From: Pictodentalium vernedei | Lineage: Eukaryota; Mollusca; Scaphopoda; Dentaliida; Dentaliidae | Reading direction: 5' to 3' | Assembly (NCBI GenBank): GCA_031216915.1 | Contig: CM062292.1 | Location: 4,088,457 to 4,152,456, forward strand | Length of the DNA: 64,000 bases | Shown: positions 22,880-33,774 of the stretch, piece after piece | Numbering within the stretch: position 1 is the stretch's first letter | Layout of the letters: each line of letters opens with the position of its first letter | Translations under genes and position numbers: made by a program | The notes under the pieces: generated by a model | Told to the model about the DNA's origin: nothing | Databases searched by the model: none | The model's input: the letters and a program-made list of their open reading frames with translations, nothing else

Positions 22880-23060
22880 CCCAATGCAGATCATTGGGTC
22901 ACATAGAAAGCGCGTCCTGCCATAGAACCAAGATGGCGGCCTTCAGTATGCCAAATGGACGACGGAAACATATGTCATCCTAAAACACGCGATGCGCATG
23001 CGCCTAAGACCATGTAGCACTATGGTGGGACGTCGCAAGTTGGTCGTTCACATGGACTAC
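22880..23060. repeat. Dispersed repeat R3, copy 1, with YY1-like site
   Basis: Similar to 30945-31200: CATAGAA.CCAAGATGGCGGCC, AAATGGACGACGGAAAC and ACACGCGATG. The conserved AAGATGGCGGC matches the YY1 consensus, often found at LINE and gene starts. No start codon context or open frame follows. Confidence 0.5.
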
Positions 23061-23064
23061 CATG

Positions 23065-23670
23065 GAAAATAAACATTACATTACTGGGTCACGTATCTAT
23101 GGCGTAACTTCCGAAGTCCGGGGAGGTCCGGGAGAGGTCTAACTGAATAGGGTCGTTCCATCCCTCTTCTACTACTTCTTTCCTATAGCCTTGCAGGCTT
23201 CTCTTATAAACCATACATGTTGGTTTCGGCGAGTATGCTTGTGAGAGTTGGGGTCGTGTTGGTGGTTTTGAGTATTTGGATTTACCCTAGTTCAATCGAA
23301 CACACTCTCAAAACATATCTTATACTGTTCTATCTCCATTTTCTTTAAAAATGAGATATTGAAATGGTTGGATTCGTCTGTAGCTGTTCTATCTCATTGG
23401 GTAATCTCATTGGAATATGTTGCTTATATTAAAAATTATTGGCAGTATTCTTTTGTTCTATCTCCAAAGAGGTAGCTTTTATTAGTGGTAAAGTGTTCTA
23501 ACTCCCTTGTCCAATAAACAAATGGTCTCAGGATCATATGACGCGTTTTTGTTATGAAAAATGAGCAGTTTCATAATAGGTAAGTGCATAGTATTTTTCT
23601 TGTATTAATAGCATTTAATAAAATGAAACGAATATATAGTATGCAGATTAAAACATTTATCAATATGCCA
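23065..23670. other. Stretch with no recognisable gene
   Basis: Contains loosely repeated GTTCTATCTCC/GTTCTATCTCA motifs (23320-23500), spaced about 60-100 bp, which may be a degenerate low-order repeat. No coding signal. Confidence 0.4.
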
Positions 23671-23671
23671 A

Positions 23672-23866
23672 TTCAGCAGTTGAAAAAATATTATTTTTCA
23701 AAAGATTTCAACAAGACCATATCATGTGATCCCTCGTTGGAACCAGCTCGTCGAGCTCGCTCCAACGAGGGGTCACATGATATGGTTTTGTTGAAATCTT
23801 TTGAAAAATTTCAAAAAATGATATTTAAAATAATAAATTTTGACATCGTCTGCGTTGGGTAAAGGG
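23672..23866. mobile_element. piggyBac-type MITE, family C, copy 4, left end lost
   Basis: The right end CGTTGGGTAAAGGG is followed by TTAA at 23867-23870. The internal part (ATTCAGCAGTTGAAAAAATA, ATCATGTGATCCCTCG and the GAGCTCG palindrome) matches copy 1. The left terminal CCCTTTACCC is absent. Confidence 0.75.
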
Positions 23867-24370
23867 TTAAACTGATGATATAATTCGAGAAAATAAAACA
23901 GAAGTCATTCTTATAGCTGGGGGTGCCGCAAACAGCCTCCAATCCACACCCCGAATTTTCACGATTCCTACCTTTCTCACACGCGTGCAGCACGCACGCA
24001 CGCACGCATTCACTCAAACGGTAGAATGTCACAAGTAGTGGATTTCAACTCTATGGGAGACCTTGGGCGGTATATTGTATTGGCTGACCATTCAGAAAAA
24101 AGAAGTGAAAAATAGATGATTGGAAACACAATATAAGAAAAAGAAAAAGACAATCCGGAGAAAATTCCATAAATAAAAGGGGTCTTGAAACACGTAAAAG
24201 AGAAGTGCAAAATACCAAAGACTGTGCAGGGAAATGCAACTTTAACTGTTCTTTAATTGTTCTGTTGATGAGAGAAATGCATTATAAGGAGTTCTCGAAA
24301 TTGAGTGATACTGAAAAAATACTTTCTATTCAAAAACAACTGAAAAGCGAAATTAAACAAAGTACTTTAA

Positions 24371-24527
24371 CTGGTAGAGTGCTAAGTTATTTTTGGTCAT
24401 CAAAATTTGTTTATGTGTCTTTGCCTTGTTACAATTTATGGGAGAGTGCGAAATGGGAGAGACGTTGTGGCTGGGGTGCCTGCTGTTCATATTAAAGCCC
24501 TGATAGTGGATTCTAGCACCCTACCAG
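24371..24527. mobile_element. TTAA-flanked MITE, family D, copy 2
   Basis: 157 bp from CTGGTAGAGTGCT to AGCACCCTACCAG, with TTAA on the left (24367-24370) and TCAA on the right, a one-base decay. The hairpin of the family (TTGTTACAATTTATGGGAGAG) has lost its second arm. Confidence 0.7.
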
Positions 24528-24589
24528 TCAACTAAATCAAAAACTCCAGAATACTATTTACATTCAACTACTTCTTTCTGCAAACTATT

Positions 24590-26056
24590 TTTAGAATTCG
24601 TGTCTGTAAAGAGTTTTGTTTGACGACATTAGATATAGTTCGACGTCGAACCGAGTGGCATTACCAAAACGCTATTGTAAATTACTTTTCTGACAGAAGA
24701 GGAATGTTTCGTAAGAGGGAAGTCCCAAGGGAAATAAAAAATAAAATAAAAGCCAACATAAATTCTTTCCCCCGAATACCATCTCATTACTGCGGTCAAG
24801 AAACAAATAAAGAATTTCTTGAGGCAGATCAAAATATTTCAAAAATGTATGACTTGTATCTAGAAAAATGTGAGATTGATAAAGTTGTCCCAGGTAAAAA
24901 AACATCTGTACAGGAAAATATTTAACTTTGAATTTAATAATGTATTTTTTCCCAAGAAAGACCGGTGTGATATATGCTCTGAATTTAGACCACAAGAAAC
25001 GGTTAAAAACGTAGACGAAGAGCTTAATGAAAGGTATGAACTACGCATCAAAGATAAAGAAGAAACAAAAGCTGAACGGGACAGAGACAGGAATGACAAA
25101 CAAAAAAAACGGTTATTTGTTTTGACCTTCAAAATGTTTCAGCCTGCCCTCGAGCAAATGTGTCCAATTTCTTTTACAAACGAAAACTTAATGTTTTAAT
25201 TTGACAGCACATCTTTCGTGGACAGGCAAAGCATATAATGCTGCATATGCTGCATGGCGTGAAGCAATTTCACAACGAGGTGGTAATGAAATAAGAAGTG
25301 CACTTTTAGCCATACTGGATGTCATTTTAGGGGAGCACCCTGATATTGGTGACATCACACTCTGGTCAGATTCGTGTGTGGGACAGGACGGAAATTCCTT
25401 AGTTACATTTGCTCTAAACACTTTACTTAAAACCCACCCAATTCTTGCCCAAATAACACCCACATTCTGCACCCCAGGCCATTCTACTATTCAAGGAGTT
25501 GACAATGTCCATAGCCACCTCGAAAAAGATCAGAAACTATCAGAAATTTATAGTCCAGTTAGTTTGGTGCGAGTGTTGAAAACATTAAGTCATCACCATT
25601 TAAAAGTGATACAGCTACAAAGCAAACATTTCTTTCGTTTTCAAAAACCTGCCAAATTGTTATAATTTAAATATGTACCTTTCACAAAAGTAAAATGTCT
25701 TCAACTTTCTCAAAACATGATGTTCCATGTTGATTATAAAACCTCATTTAATGATCCGTTTCTGACAATACTTTGTACAAAATATCACTCAGCACGCCAC
25801 GAAATAAGCAACCTTAACTTTCCTAAAGTTGGTATGATTACAGAGCGACCATGTTTATGGGATGAAAAGAATGCAAGACCTCTTAAGTATGTTAAAGTTC
25901 ATGCCAGAACAGGATAGACCATTTTATTTTGTGACATGTAAGATCGAACATATAAAGTCAAACAGGAAATTGTTATTTGTAAATACAGACATGGACGAGA
26001 ATGAAACGATGGATCCCACATCTAGTAAACGAAAACAAGTAGAGAGAGTACATTAG
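24590..26056 (+). pseudogene. Transposase-like animal protein gene, broken
   Basis: Consecutive plus-strand segments resemble, from memory, a large family of animal proteins carrying a DUF7869-like domain. CKEFCLTTLDIVRR leads into 24620-24925 with IPSHYCGQETNKEFLE. Next, 24870-25199 has KKDRCDICSEFRPQET and a charged helix (RIKDKEETKAERDRDRND). Then 25201-25665 has LSWTGKAYNAAYAAWREAIS, TLWSDSCVGQDGN and CTPGHSTIQGVDNVHSHLE, which look like RNase H-fold catalytic positions. A tail lies at 25717-26056. At least three frameshifts separate them; the one near 25199 looks like a single missing base. No introns are evident, so it could be a retrocopy or the core of a DNA transposon. A MITE sits just upstream. 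Family identity is moderately sure, function unknown. Confidence 0.6.
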
Positions 26057-26084
26057 TCTATTGTAGAAGAAACAACGAAAAATG

Positions 26085-26690
26085 TTCTGTCACTAGTCGT
26101 GTTCATATAAGTGCTCAAACGTCTAGTGAATGCCAAAGTCGACTAGTCAATACCCAAAAGTCAAGTCGACTTCGACTAGTTATTGGTGATAACCTGTCTC
26201 CTTACAACAGTGTTGGTGTTCCGGTAGCGTGCTGAAGGTCCAAATTTGGCTTCACTTGGGCATTCATATACAGCAACTTACTGGAACATTATTCTGTTAA
26301 TGTGCTTCTAATTATGCTAAGAGTGAAATTATATAGTCTTATTTAATTTGCCTTGTTGCGATTTATGGGAGAGTGCCTATAGGCACTCTCCCATAAATTG
26401 CAACAAGGCAAATTAATAACATATCCTGATAGACCAAAATAATTCAGCACTCTACTAGTACCAGTTAAAACAAACTATTGTCACTACTATTAGATGGCAA
26501 TAGATGTATACATTGATTGCCCAATATTGCTGTTCAAACTGTCTGACAGTGGCACAGAAGGGATACTATTTACCTAAAAGCTTGAACTCCTCCGACTAGT
26601 CGACTGCACAATTGAGAGTCGACTACTGGTTTACCCAGAGTCGACATCGACTAGTCGACTAATCGTTTGAGTACTAGTCACTAGTAAACA
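26085..26690. mobile_element. Possible hAT-type non-autonomous element
   Basis: Both edges carry repeated GTCGAC and ACTAGT motifs and an inverted AGTGCTCAAACG (26112-26123) / CGTTTGAGTACT (26666-26677). TCACTAGT occurs just outside both edges and could be an 8-bp target duplication. Family D MITE sequence lies inside. Assignment is tentative because the left terminus has diverged. Confidence 0.45.
26340..26467. mobile_element. MITE family D, copy 3, left end unclear
   Basis: The hairpin TTTGCCTTGTTGCGATTTATG ... ATTGCAACAAGGCAAATT (26346-26414) with AGAGTGCCTATAGGCACTCT at its tip matches the hairpin of the 13622 copy. The right end AGCACTCTACTAGTACCAG is followed by TTAA and has a 7-bp insertion. 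The left terminus is not recognisable. Confidence 0.6.
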
Positions 26691-27143
26691 AATAAAAAGC
26701 ATAGTTAAAAGTAGTGAGAAAAAAATAAGAAACGGAAGTCCCATAAAAACTAAGCAACAAAAAGTCGAAGCAGGACGGAAAACTAGTGCAGAAAAATTAA
26801 AAGACAAAAAGAGGGAAACAAACAAAAAAAATAAAAACAAATGCACATAAAAAATAACAATGTTAAGAAATAGATAAAGAAATTTAATATGGGTATTATG
26901 GCAGATAGGGACAAGTTCAAATGTTTGTTTCTTATCAAGACTTTCCTACACATTATACCTGTCTTCTGGGTCTAGTTGTCAAAGGCATCAAACAATTTAC
27001 AAGACTCCCTTCACCAAGTAAGACAAACAGTCGTTGAAAATAACTTTGATGTAACAACTTGATGCACCAGACTTATAAGGAGCGATTCCACGTTTCAGTT
27101 TTCGATTTTTCACCAGGAGATGAATTTAATGTTTTATACCGTA
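26690..27143. other. A-rich stretch with no feature
   Basis: Strongly A-rich on the plus strand between 26690 and 26880, otherwise plain. The minus-strand open frame there is a by-product of that composition. Confidence 0.4.
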
Positions 27144-27456
27144 CAGTTAAAACTAGAAGTCCTGTCATAAAATGAGCACAAATGCACGTTGATATGCGCG
27201 TTAATGTACGCGTTATGGCCTAAGTAAAGCTATCAAATTCTGTACATATGGCCTGTGCACAAACAATGTTTCAGCCAATGGACCTCCGGGTAACCCGGAG
27301 GTCCATTGGCAGAAACATTGCATGTGTTTGCTATGAGTAACCAAGAGAACCTGCCGTGCTTTGGATGCCGTTCAATATGGCAATTGCGCGCAATTCCAAC
27401 GCGCAATTAAACCAAGATAAGCGCACTATTCGTGACAGGACTTCTAGTTTTAACTG
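27144..27456. mobile_element. TA-flanked MITE, family A, copy 4, inverted
   Basis: 313 bp with TA at 27142-27143 and 27457-27458. Ends are as in the family. The internal order is reversed relative to copies at 7612, 10910 and 20503 (the ACGCGTTATGG part comes first). Confidence 0.9.
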
Positions 27457-27459
27457 TAA

Positions 27460-29970
27460 AACAATTGTAGAATTTTCAGTTGCTACTTTATCCCATCTTC
27501 TACAACACTCCTTTCGAATGCAGTGTTCAACAACATTCACAAGAAAATATAAAAGTGAAAGTCGTTTTCTTTCAAAACTGAAGTCTTTGAATTATAACCA
27601 TTGTCAGAAGTCAAGTTGAAAGACATTGTTTTTAATCAAGTAGTTTTCAAAAAACGTTTATTTCAATTTCATGTTGTTTTAGATCAATAATGTTAAGGAT
27701 CCAAAAATTTTTCAAAACATAATTTTTCTTTGACAATTTTCGTTTGTTATTGCAGAGTTGCGTTAGATTGTTTTAATTTCAGAATTTTGGTAGAGTTGTA
27801 TTGAAGAGGCACTTAAGAAATTGTAATGCACATGATTCATAGTGCGAGAAAAGTGGAGTCCTCCCAAAACACAAGACAGTAGATCATCCAAAATAATCTA
27901 TGATGAAAATCTTAAGAATTGTTTGCAAACTTTTTGAAGTAGAACATCAGGTAAATCCAGTGTTCCATTATAAGAAGTTTGCAAATGATTCGTATGCTTT
28001 CGTCAGAAATAGAATATTTTGGCTGGTTTGAGAATCAACTTCACGATGTTTTGGTAGACATCCATTGTCTCCATGTCACTTATAGAACTCTCACATTGAC
28101 ATCACCAGTCGACTTAATTAATCACATTTATAAATGGTAGCCTGTGATCCACAACAACCGAAAAATTTAATTTAGTCTTGTAATTTTTGAGTTTCTATGA
28201 GTTACAGAGTATCATTTACAATGCAATGGCTGAGCATGTGGAGCCACTTTTATGAAAATCTTACCTGTAAGTGCGTGGAGAGTTTTTTTTATCATTCCCC
28301 GTGTGTAGGGGATTATCCAATGGGTTTTACTATGCCTCAAGTTTGTAACATCTGCCGTGATTGGTTAATTTGACACCTTCTAAAAGTCATAGTACTGGAG
28401 TTTTGGGGCAAAACACGGGTACTATCGGAACGTTTCTCCCTGGAGGGCAAGAGAACGAAGAAAATGTAAGCGCCACTTCCATTGGTCAGCGTCGATTGGA
28501 ATTTATCAACACCAAAGGCTGGCTCCGTGTCCGTTTAACTTTTTTCAACACCAGTTGACACAAACTTACCAACAAATATATCATCTTCAGTGGGTTTGTT
28601 TTCAATTTTAACTGCAAACAATGAATTCAAAAGAATCAGAAATATTAAAAAACTCACCCACGTGTTGTTCACCACTTCAGTGAATCCTGAATATGAGTCT
28701 CAGTTATGACTTCAATCAATTATATTTAAGAAATAACTGTTGTTTTCCTTCGGTTTATGCGATATAAACCGAACATTTTCAGCACAAGCTTCATAACAAG
28801 CATTAACAATGAATTATAACATGAACAGCATGATGCAGTTGTAAACACTGGCATTTGTTGATATAGAAACTCCCAAAGCGACGGCACTTGTGACAATTCA
28901 TTTTTGAAGAGACGTCATTCGTTCGAAATGACGTCATGTTTTTGGATTCGACTACATTGTTGTTGCAAGATTGATGGCATGTTGCAGTTAACGCTTAACA
29001 ATGAAAGTCATATTTTGTTCGGCATAATAAAATAATTAGAACGTTTCTTTTCATGTTTTATCGGTCGATAGTACCTGAGTTTTTGTGATTTCTGAAATAA
29101 AACCTGAAGCAGCTTAGTTTGGAATTTCGTATCATAAAATATTAGATTTGTTTCTAAAGTCGTTGGACTTTGAACAGACGATTTTAGTGATAACGAGCAC
29201 GCTTAAGATGCTACCTTCTCTGAAGGCCACTGTGGATTATTACTTGTGTGACAAGAAAAGCAATATCAGTGCACAACATTCATTTACTCAAACATGTTAA
29301 ACATGACACTTATCAGTCTTTAGTCTCAAGAATCAGACTTTGAAAAAATATGCCATTGTAATTATGTCGTAATTATGTCTCACTACAACAATTCCCAGTA
29401 TTTCAATTTAGATTTATTCTCATTTTGTAGAATTTTACTTGCTAAATGTTGGCTCATGTAAAAGTAGGTGGATGGTCGCTTCTAAAATTTGCAGAATATC
29501 AAGTGTATTTGCTGTTGGGTCATATTCAACTCAATGTGTGTGAAGATGGTGGCGCGGCAGAGCTGTTTATTTAAAAGGTAACAAATGTATATGTTGTCAT
29601 TTCGTGGGGAATAGTTCTCGCACTCACCTCAACACCTTTGATGGGACGAGAAAACTGAGGAAAAATACCTCTTACGGGTATTTTTTGCAAAACTTTTGTG
29701 CCAGTTCAAACGACTGGTGGTGAGAGTCTGTAAGAAGAAACACTTCATAGTATCTTTTTCCCAACATTTTTGCTTAATGTTCTCTCGGAAAGGATTGAGG
29801 GAGGTCTGCTTTTTGTTGCTCTTTTAAGCTTATGGCACGGTATTTTCCAATACTAAAATGGTGGTATTTTGCATGTTAGCATAAAACCATTAGCATGCAA
29901 GATAAGTCATTTGCCAATCAGGTCTTGTGGACGCCATACATAACTTTATTTTTCTTTGATAATTTGGCAT
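27460..29970. other. 2.5-kb stretch without recognisable gene or repeat
   Basis: The longest featureless segment. Open frames are below 70 codons and none has a familiar motif. A GATGGTGGCGCGGCAG box near 29548 is a loose YY1-like match. GC is slightly higher at 28400-28520. Regulatory or unique non-coding DNA is possible but nothing specific is supported. Confidence 0.4.
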
Positions 29971-29972
29971 TA

Positions 29973-30372
29973 GGCCTAAAAAAATAAAAATCTGTTTCTC
30001 AGGCCCTCCCGCATGGTCCTCTTGGCTGCCGCATGCTCTCTTTTTATAACCAATCCAAACTTAAAAAAATCAAAATCAAATGGTTTATGTCTGATATTTT
30101 ACCCATGTTAATAAAATTGTCCCTTGAGTGCAAGAAGGCTTTGCAATGATTTAGCATTGCAAAGCCTTCTTGCACTCAAGGGATGTAATACACCACTATC
30201 CATGCTATTCTATAGGTTATGAGGCCTAAAACATAAAACAAACCAAGAACATGAACTTTTTAATGGTAAAGAAATAATTGCAAAAATATAAAATAAAATT
30301 AAAAAAAACGCCCGCCCACATGCAATTTTACAAAAAATGACCTGAGAAACAGAAAATCTACTTTGTAAGGCC
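29973..30372. mobile_element. PIF/Harbinger-type MITE, copy 1
   Basis: 400 bp flanked by TTA at 29970-29972 and 30373-30375. Ends are GGCCTAAAAAAATAAAAATC and, inverted, GGCCTTACAAAGTAGATTTT, continuing into CTGTTTCTCAGG. A perfect internal hairpin (CCCTTGAGTGCAAGAAGGC with its complement) lies at 30120-30183. A 3-bp TTA/TAA target is typical of PIF/Harbinger. A near-identical copy is at 60586-60986. Confidence 0.8.
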
Positions 30373-30375
30373 TTA

Positions 30376-30944
30376 TAAACCATTGATGTTATGTACTGAT
30401 ATTTCTTTCGGATCACACAGCTCACTAATCATGTTATGTTCTCAAAAGGAATTTGAGAACATAATTTTAGTTTAACCTTGTGGTTCGCTGAATGGAATTC
30501 AGCAATAGTTTGATACATTTTATTGTTATTTTATTGGTTTCTTGAATTGAAGTTCGACATTTTGATGCTTAAAGAGAGGTGTTTTGTTGTATTAAAAGTA
30601 AAAGAGTTCAAATTCACTGACTCTTTCCATTTTTTATTGCTCATTTGTATATTTCTATCTCCAGCTTTGCAACAAACCCGAAATCAACATAAGAGGAATA
30701 ATGTTCTATATCCATTCCCATTATGATATTAACGTAATCAGCAGCCAAATTTCCAATAAATCTTCCATCTCCATTTCCAATTCCCGGAAACTAAATATTT
30801 ACACATTGTTGTAAAGAAATATGTTGCTTTTTTGACATCAGTATACTTAAAAATATGATATTACTTCCCAACAATGACCAGGAACAAGGAAAACCCATCC
30901 AATTGATAGGTCAAAACTTTTCTCGAAAAAGTGAACATGACACT
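30376..30944. other. Stretch with no recognisable feature
   Basis: AT-rich, short overlapping frames only. No similarity to other parts of the window noticed. Confidence 0.4.
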
Positions 30945-31200
30945 CGCACCGCGATATCCCTCTCCTACTAGAAGTCTTTCCATTACATAGCAAGCGTGTC
31001 TCTCCATAGAAACCAAGATGGCGGCCTCCAGTAAATAAAATGGACGACGGAAACTCGCGCCGCCCAAACACCACGCGATGTGCACTTTGTGATGACGTCA
31101 CAACATGGCCGCTTCCAAAGATTGACAACCCCCACATGAAGCTACTGTTTACGTGATATATGTCACTTCGAGGCCCCCAACAGAGGTTCCCCAATACGGG
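30945..31200. repeat. Dispersed repeat R3, copy 2, with YY1-like site
   Basis: Matches 22880-23060 over CATAGAAACCAAGATGGCGG, AAATGGACGACGGAAAC and CACGCGATG. CpG content is higher than in the surroundings. The minus-strand open frames (30847-31209) are antisense by-products. Confidence 0.5.
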
Positions 31201-31489
31201 ACTTGCCATCGCTCTCCTAACGAGAGTATAGTTTCCACCAAGCCAATAATATTTGCTTTTTAACGATCGTGATCTTGGTTAGAATAGGTTCTCTAACAAT
31301 CTACTTTAAATGTTTGGCTTGTCAATCTTTTCTAAGTGTGAAGGGTAGTTCAGGCAGGCATGGAACCAATGGCATGGTATAAAATCGCAAGATTAATTAA
31401 ACAAATTACTAAGCACCTATTTAGTCGGAACACCATTCAAACAGTGTTTCATCTGCTCACATTGTTTCTTATTTGGTTTCTGTTTTTTT

Positions 31490-32480
31490 ATGGCTTACAA
31501 TATTCGTCATTGAAAGAGATTTACAGGAAAGTTAACTCCCATTAATTTTCTAAAGGTGCCTGTAAATTCAACATTAAGGATATGGAAATTTCAGATAAAA
31601 ATTGAAAATTTCGAAATGTTAGCAAAGTTGTATCATCGATGAGTGTTTCACAAACTTCAACCTTTATTCTGTAAAGTAGAAAAAAAACACTGAAGTTGGC
31701 TTTTTACAATTTTTTTCCAATCAGTTTGAACGCTTTAATATTATTTCTCTTTATACCCATTTAAAAATATGAAACTGGTCCTTTCGCCAACTTTTGAGGT
31801 TTTGTAACTTTCTTTTTAATTGTATCACCAATTTGCGCATCGTGACATATAATATAAGCACTACCCTTCCCATTAATATAATAGTCTGGGGGTACGATTT
31901 GCATTTTTTTTTTCCTGTGAAGAATAAACAAAATCGCAAATTACTGTAAAAACACATTCGCTAAAAAAGACTCAAAGCGATATTTCGTTGCTTCTAACTA
32001 GCTTGTCATAAAAAGCGAAGTTTCCTTTTGTTACCTTACTTTAATAAACGAAAGCAACAGACAACTCTCGGTGATGTCTGTTATCTGTTGTTTTCGTTTA
32101 TTAACAGTTACAAGAGGAAACTTCGCTTTATTTTTTACTGATGTCTTGGATGCTTTCTTAACAGTTACAAGCTTCTAAATTGGGCCTTCCTCGTCCGTCT
32201 AATAATTAAGGAGAGATAACTTTATCCAAAGTAGATTTTCATGACGAGATAAGACAATGCTGCCAGGTCTTATGTATACAAGTGAGCTATCTTTAGCGAA
32301 AGTCGTTTACCACGGAGACATTAATTATGTCAGGGAGAATATCGATCACACAGATTTACGGGGAAACTGTTTGAGATAACACATGGCTCCCAACTCTTTT
32401 CTCTTAATGTTTTATAGTGAAGTTAAAGTCTTCCCTCTTTGTTTGTGGGAGGTACAGCACTAGAATCACAAAAAACAAAT
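31490..32480 (+). repeat. Dispersed repeat R2, longest copy
   Basis: Matches 35455-35960 in its left part (TTCGTCATTGAAAGAGATTTA, AATAAACGAAA.CAA.AGACA, GGAAACTTCGCTTTA, CCTTCCTCG) and the reverse complement of 10545-10835 in its right part. It contains an imperfect inverted repeat at 32018-32127 (GCGAAGTTTCC with GGAAACTTCGC, TAATAAACGAAAGCAACAGA with its complement). No coding domain is seen. It could be the body of a large non-autonomous transposon. Confidence 0.5.
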
Positions 32481-32485
32481 CGGAT

Positions 32486-32527
32486 ACATATTTTGAACAT
32501 CCACATAATGGTAATAATCTCTATTTA
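32486..32527. mobile_element. Half of hairpin MITE M
   Basis: CGGATACATATTTTGAACAT followed by CCACATAATGGTAATAATC is one arm of the palindromic element at 56666-56824. The other arm is missing. Confidence 0.6.
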
Positions 32528-32529
32528 TA

Positions 32530-33770
32530 AACTTTCCTAAAGCAAAGCATCTCCTCTGGGCAAGGGAATTTGATAACAGCATCTCACAAAACATTGTTAA
32601 ATTATATGTACGAAACAATAACAGAGCAGCTGTTCTGCCAACCACGAAAAGTAAACAATACTAATTGTTTATGTTTGAACCGCTGTCCAATGCACTGCAA
32701 AAAATATAGGTTCTCTTTAGAACCAAAACTGGTTCTAATCTTGTCCCTGAGATGGAACCAGTTGTGTTTAAACAGTATTTATTTCAAATCAAATAAACTT
32801 ACCAAGATTAGCATTTAATTTGAACAGAATATTACATGAAGTGAAGTAGATTCAGCAGTAAACTTGGAGCTCATTCAACGCAGTCGCCAAACATTTTGAA
32901 ACAAAGGAGATATGAACAGTTGGCATATCGAACCAGTTTTGGTTCTGTATAGAACCAAAACTGGTTCGATATGCCAACTGTTCATATCTCCTTTGCTTAA
33001 TAATGATTTGAGACAACCTCGTATAAGCTCTAAACTTACGACTAAAACCCCTCAATTTATGTTTAATTCTGTTAATATTTAATGTTAATCTTTATAAGTT
33101 TATTTGATTCGAAATAAATACTGTTTAAACAGAACTGGTTCCAACTCAGGGACAAGATTAGAACCAGTTTTGGTTCTAAAGAGAACCTATATTTTTTTGC
33201 AGTGTGGAAACAACAGGTCGGCAGGATTGCATCAAAGAATCTATTGATACTTTTAAATCTGCGTTTACAAAATAGCCACCCTGAACGCTTTTGCCATCCC
33301 AATCGTATCAAATCCCAGCAGAGATTCTGCGATCCAAAATAAAGATACAGAGATACAGAACACAACTTTGTAGTGGGTTATGGTTCTATTAGTGGCAATC
33401 GAGAACTGATCAGCTGTCCTCTGTCTTAAAAGCAGCCCTCCGTCTCGAGCTGCTTATAAAACCTTGGACTGTTACTGTTGGGCAGCAAATGAAACATAAC
33501 GCTCTTGAAAAAAATATCATTATTGTATTATTGTTCTGTTATATTTATTTCTGTCACAGTGTATTCGCCTTTGGTCGTCTTAGATATCTCTAATCACTTC
33601 TATGATGTGTTCCATTAACCAACTGATATTTTGTTATCTGTTACACTGTTGGAAAGTGGTTTGTGCGCAATTTTCAGTTGTCCATATTATAAAATAATTT
33701 CTAAAACAAATCCATAGATAGAAAAACATGTTCTCTTTCTACAACACCCCGTAACTACTATATACGAAGC
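32530..33770 (+). mobile_element. CR1-like LINE 3' end with inserted palindrome
   Basis: Collinear with the reverse complement of 7420-8480. At 33230-33285 the plus strand reads QDCIKESIDTFKSAFTK then a stop, the usual last residues of a CR1-like ORF2. AAAATAAAGATACAGAGATACAGA follows at 33340. Upstream coding sequence (32530-32690) is broken, and a 512-bp palindromic element (32693-33204) splits it. The shared block continues to 33770 beyond any expected LINE 3' end, so a larger repeat unit is involved. Confidence 0.55.
32693..33204. mobile_element. 512-bp palindromic element with CACTG ends
   Basis: Outer arms start CACTGCAAAAAATATAGG and run through CTGGTTCTAATCTTGTCCCT, paired with AGGGACAAGATTAGAACCAG and ending TATTTTTTTGCAGTG. 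At the centre (32908-32990) is a second, nearly perfect palindrome of about 40 bp per arm with GATATGAACAGTTGGCATA. GGTTCT/AGAACC recurs in both. Comparison with 8290-8340 shows a fairly clean insertion in LINE sequence. The superfamily is uncertain: CACTG ends occur in CMC-type elements, but the target duplication is unclear. Confidence 0.7.
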
Positions 33771-33774
33771 ATAA

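Noticed and set aside
28361-28558. 65-codon frame in the featureless region
   Set aside because: No motif, no codon-usage contrast visible, no neighbouring exon signals.
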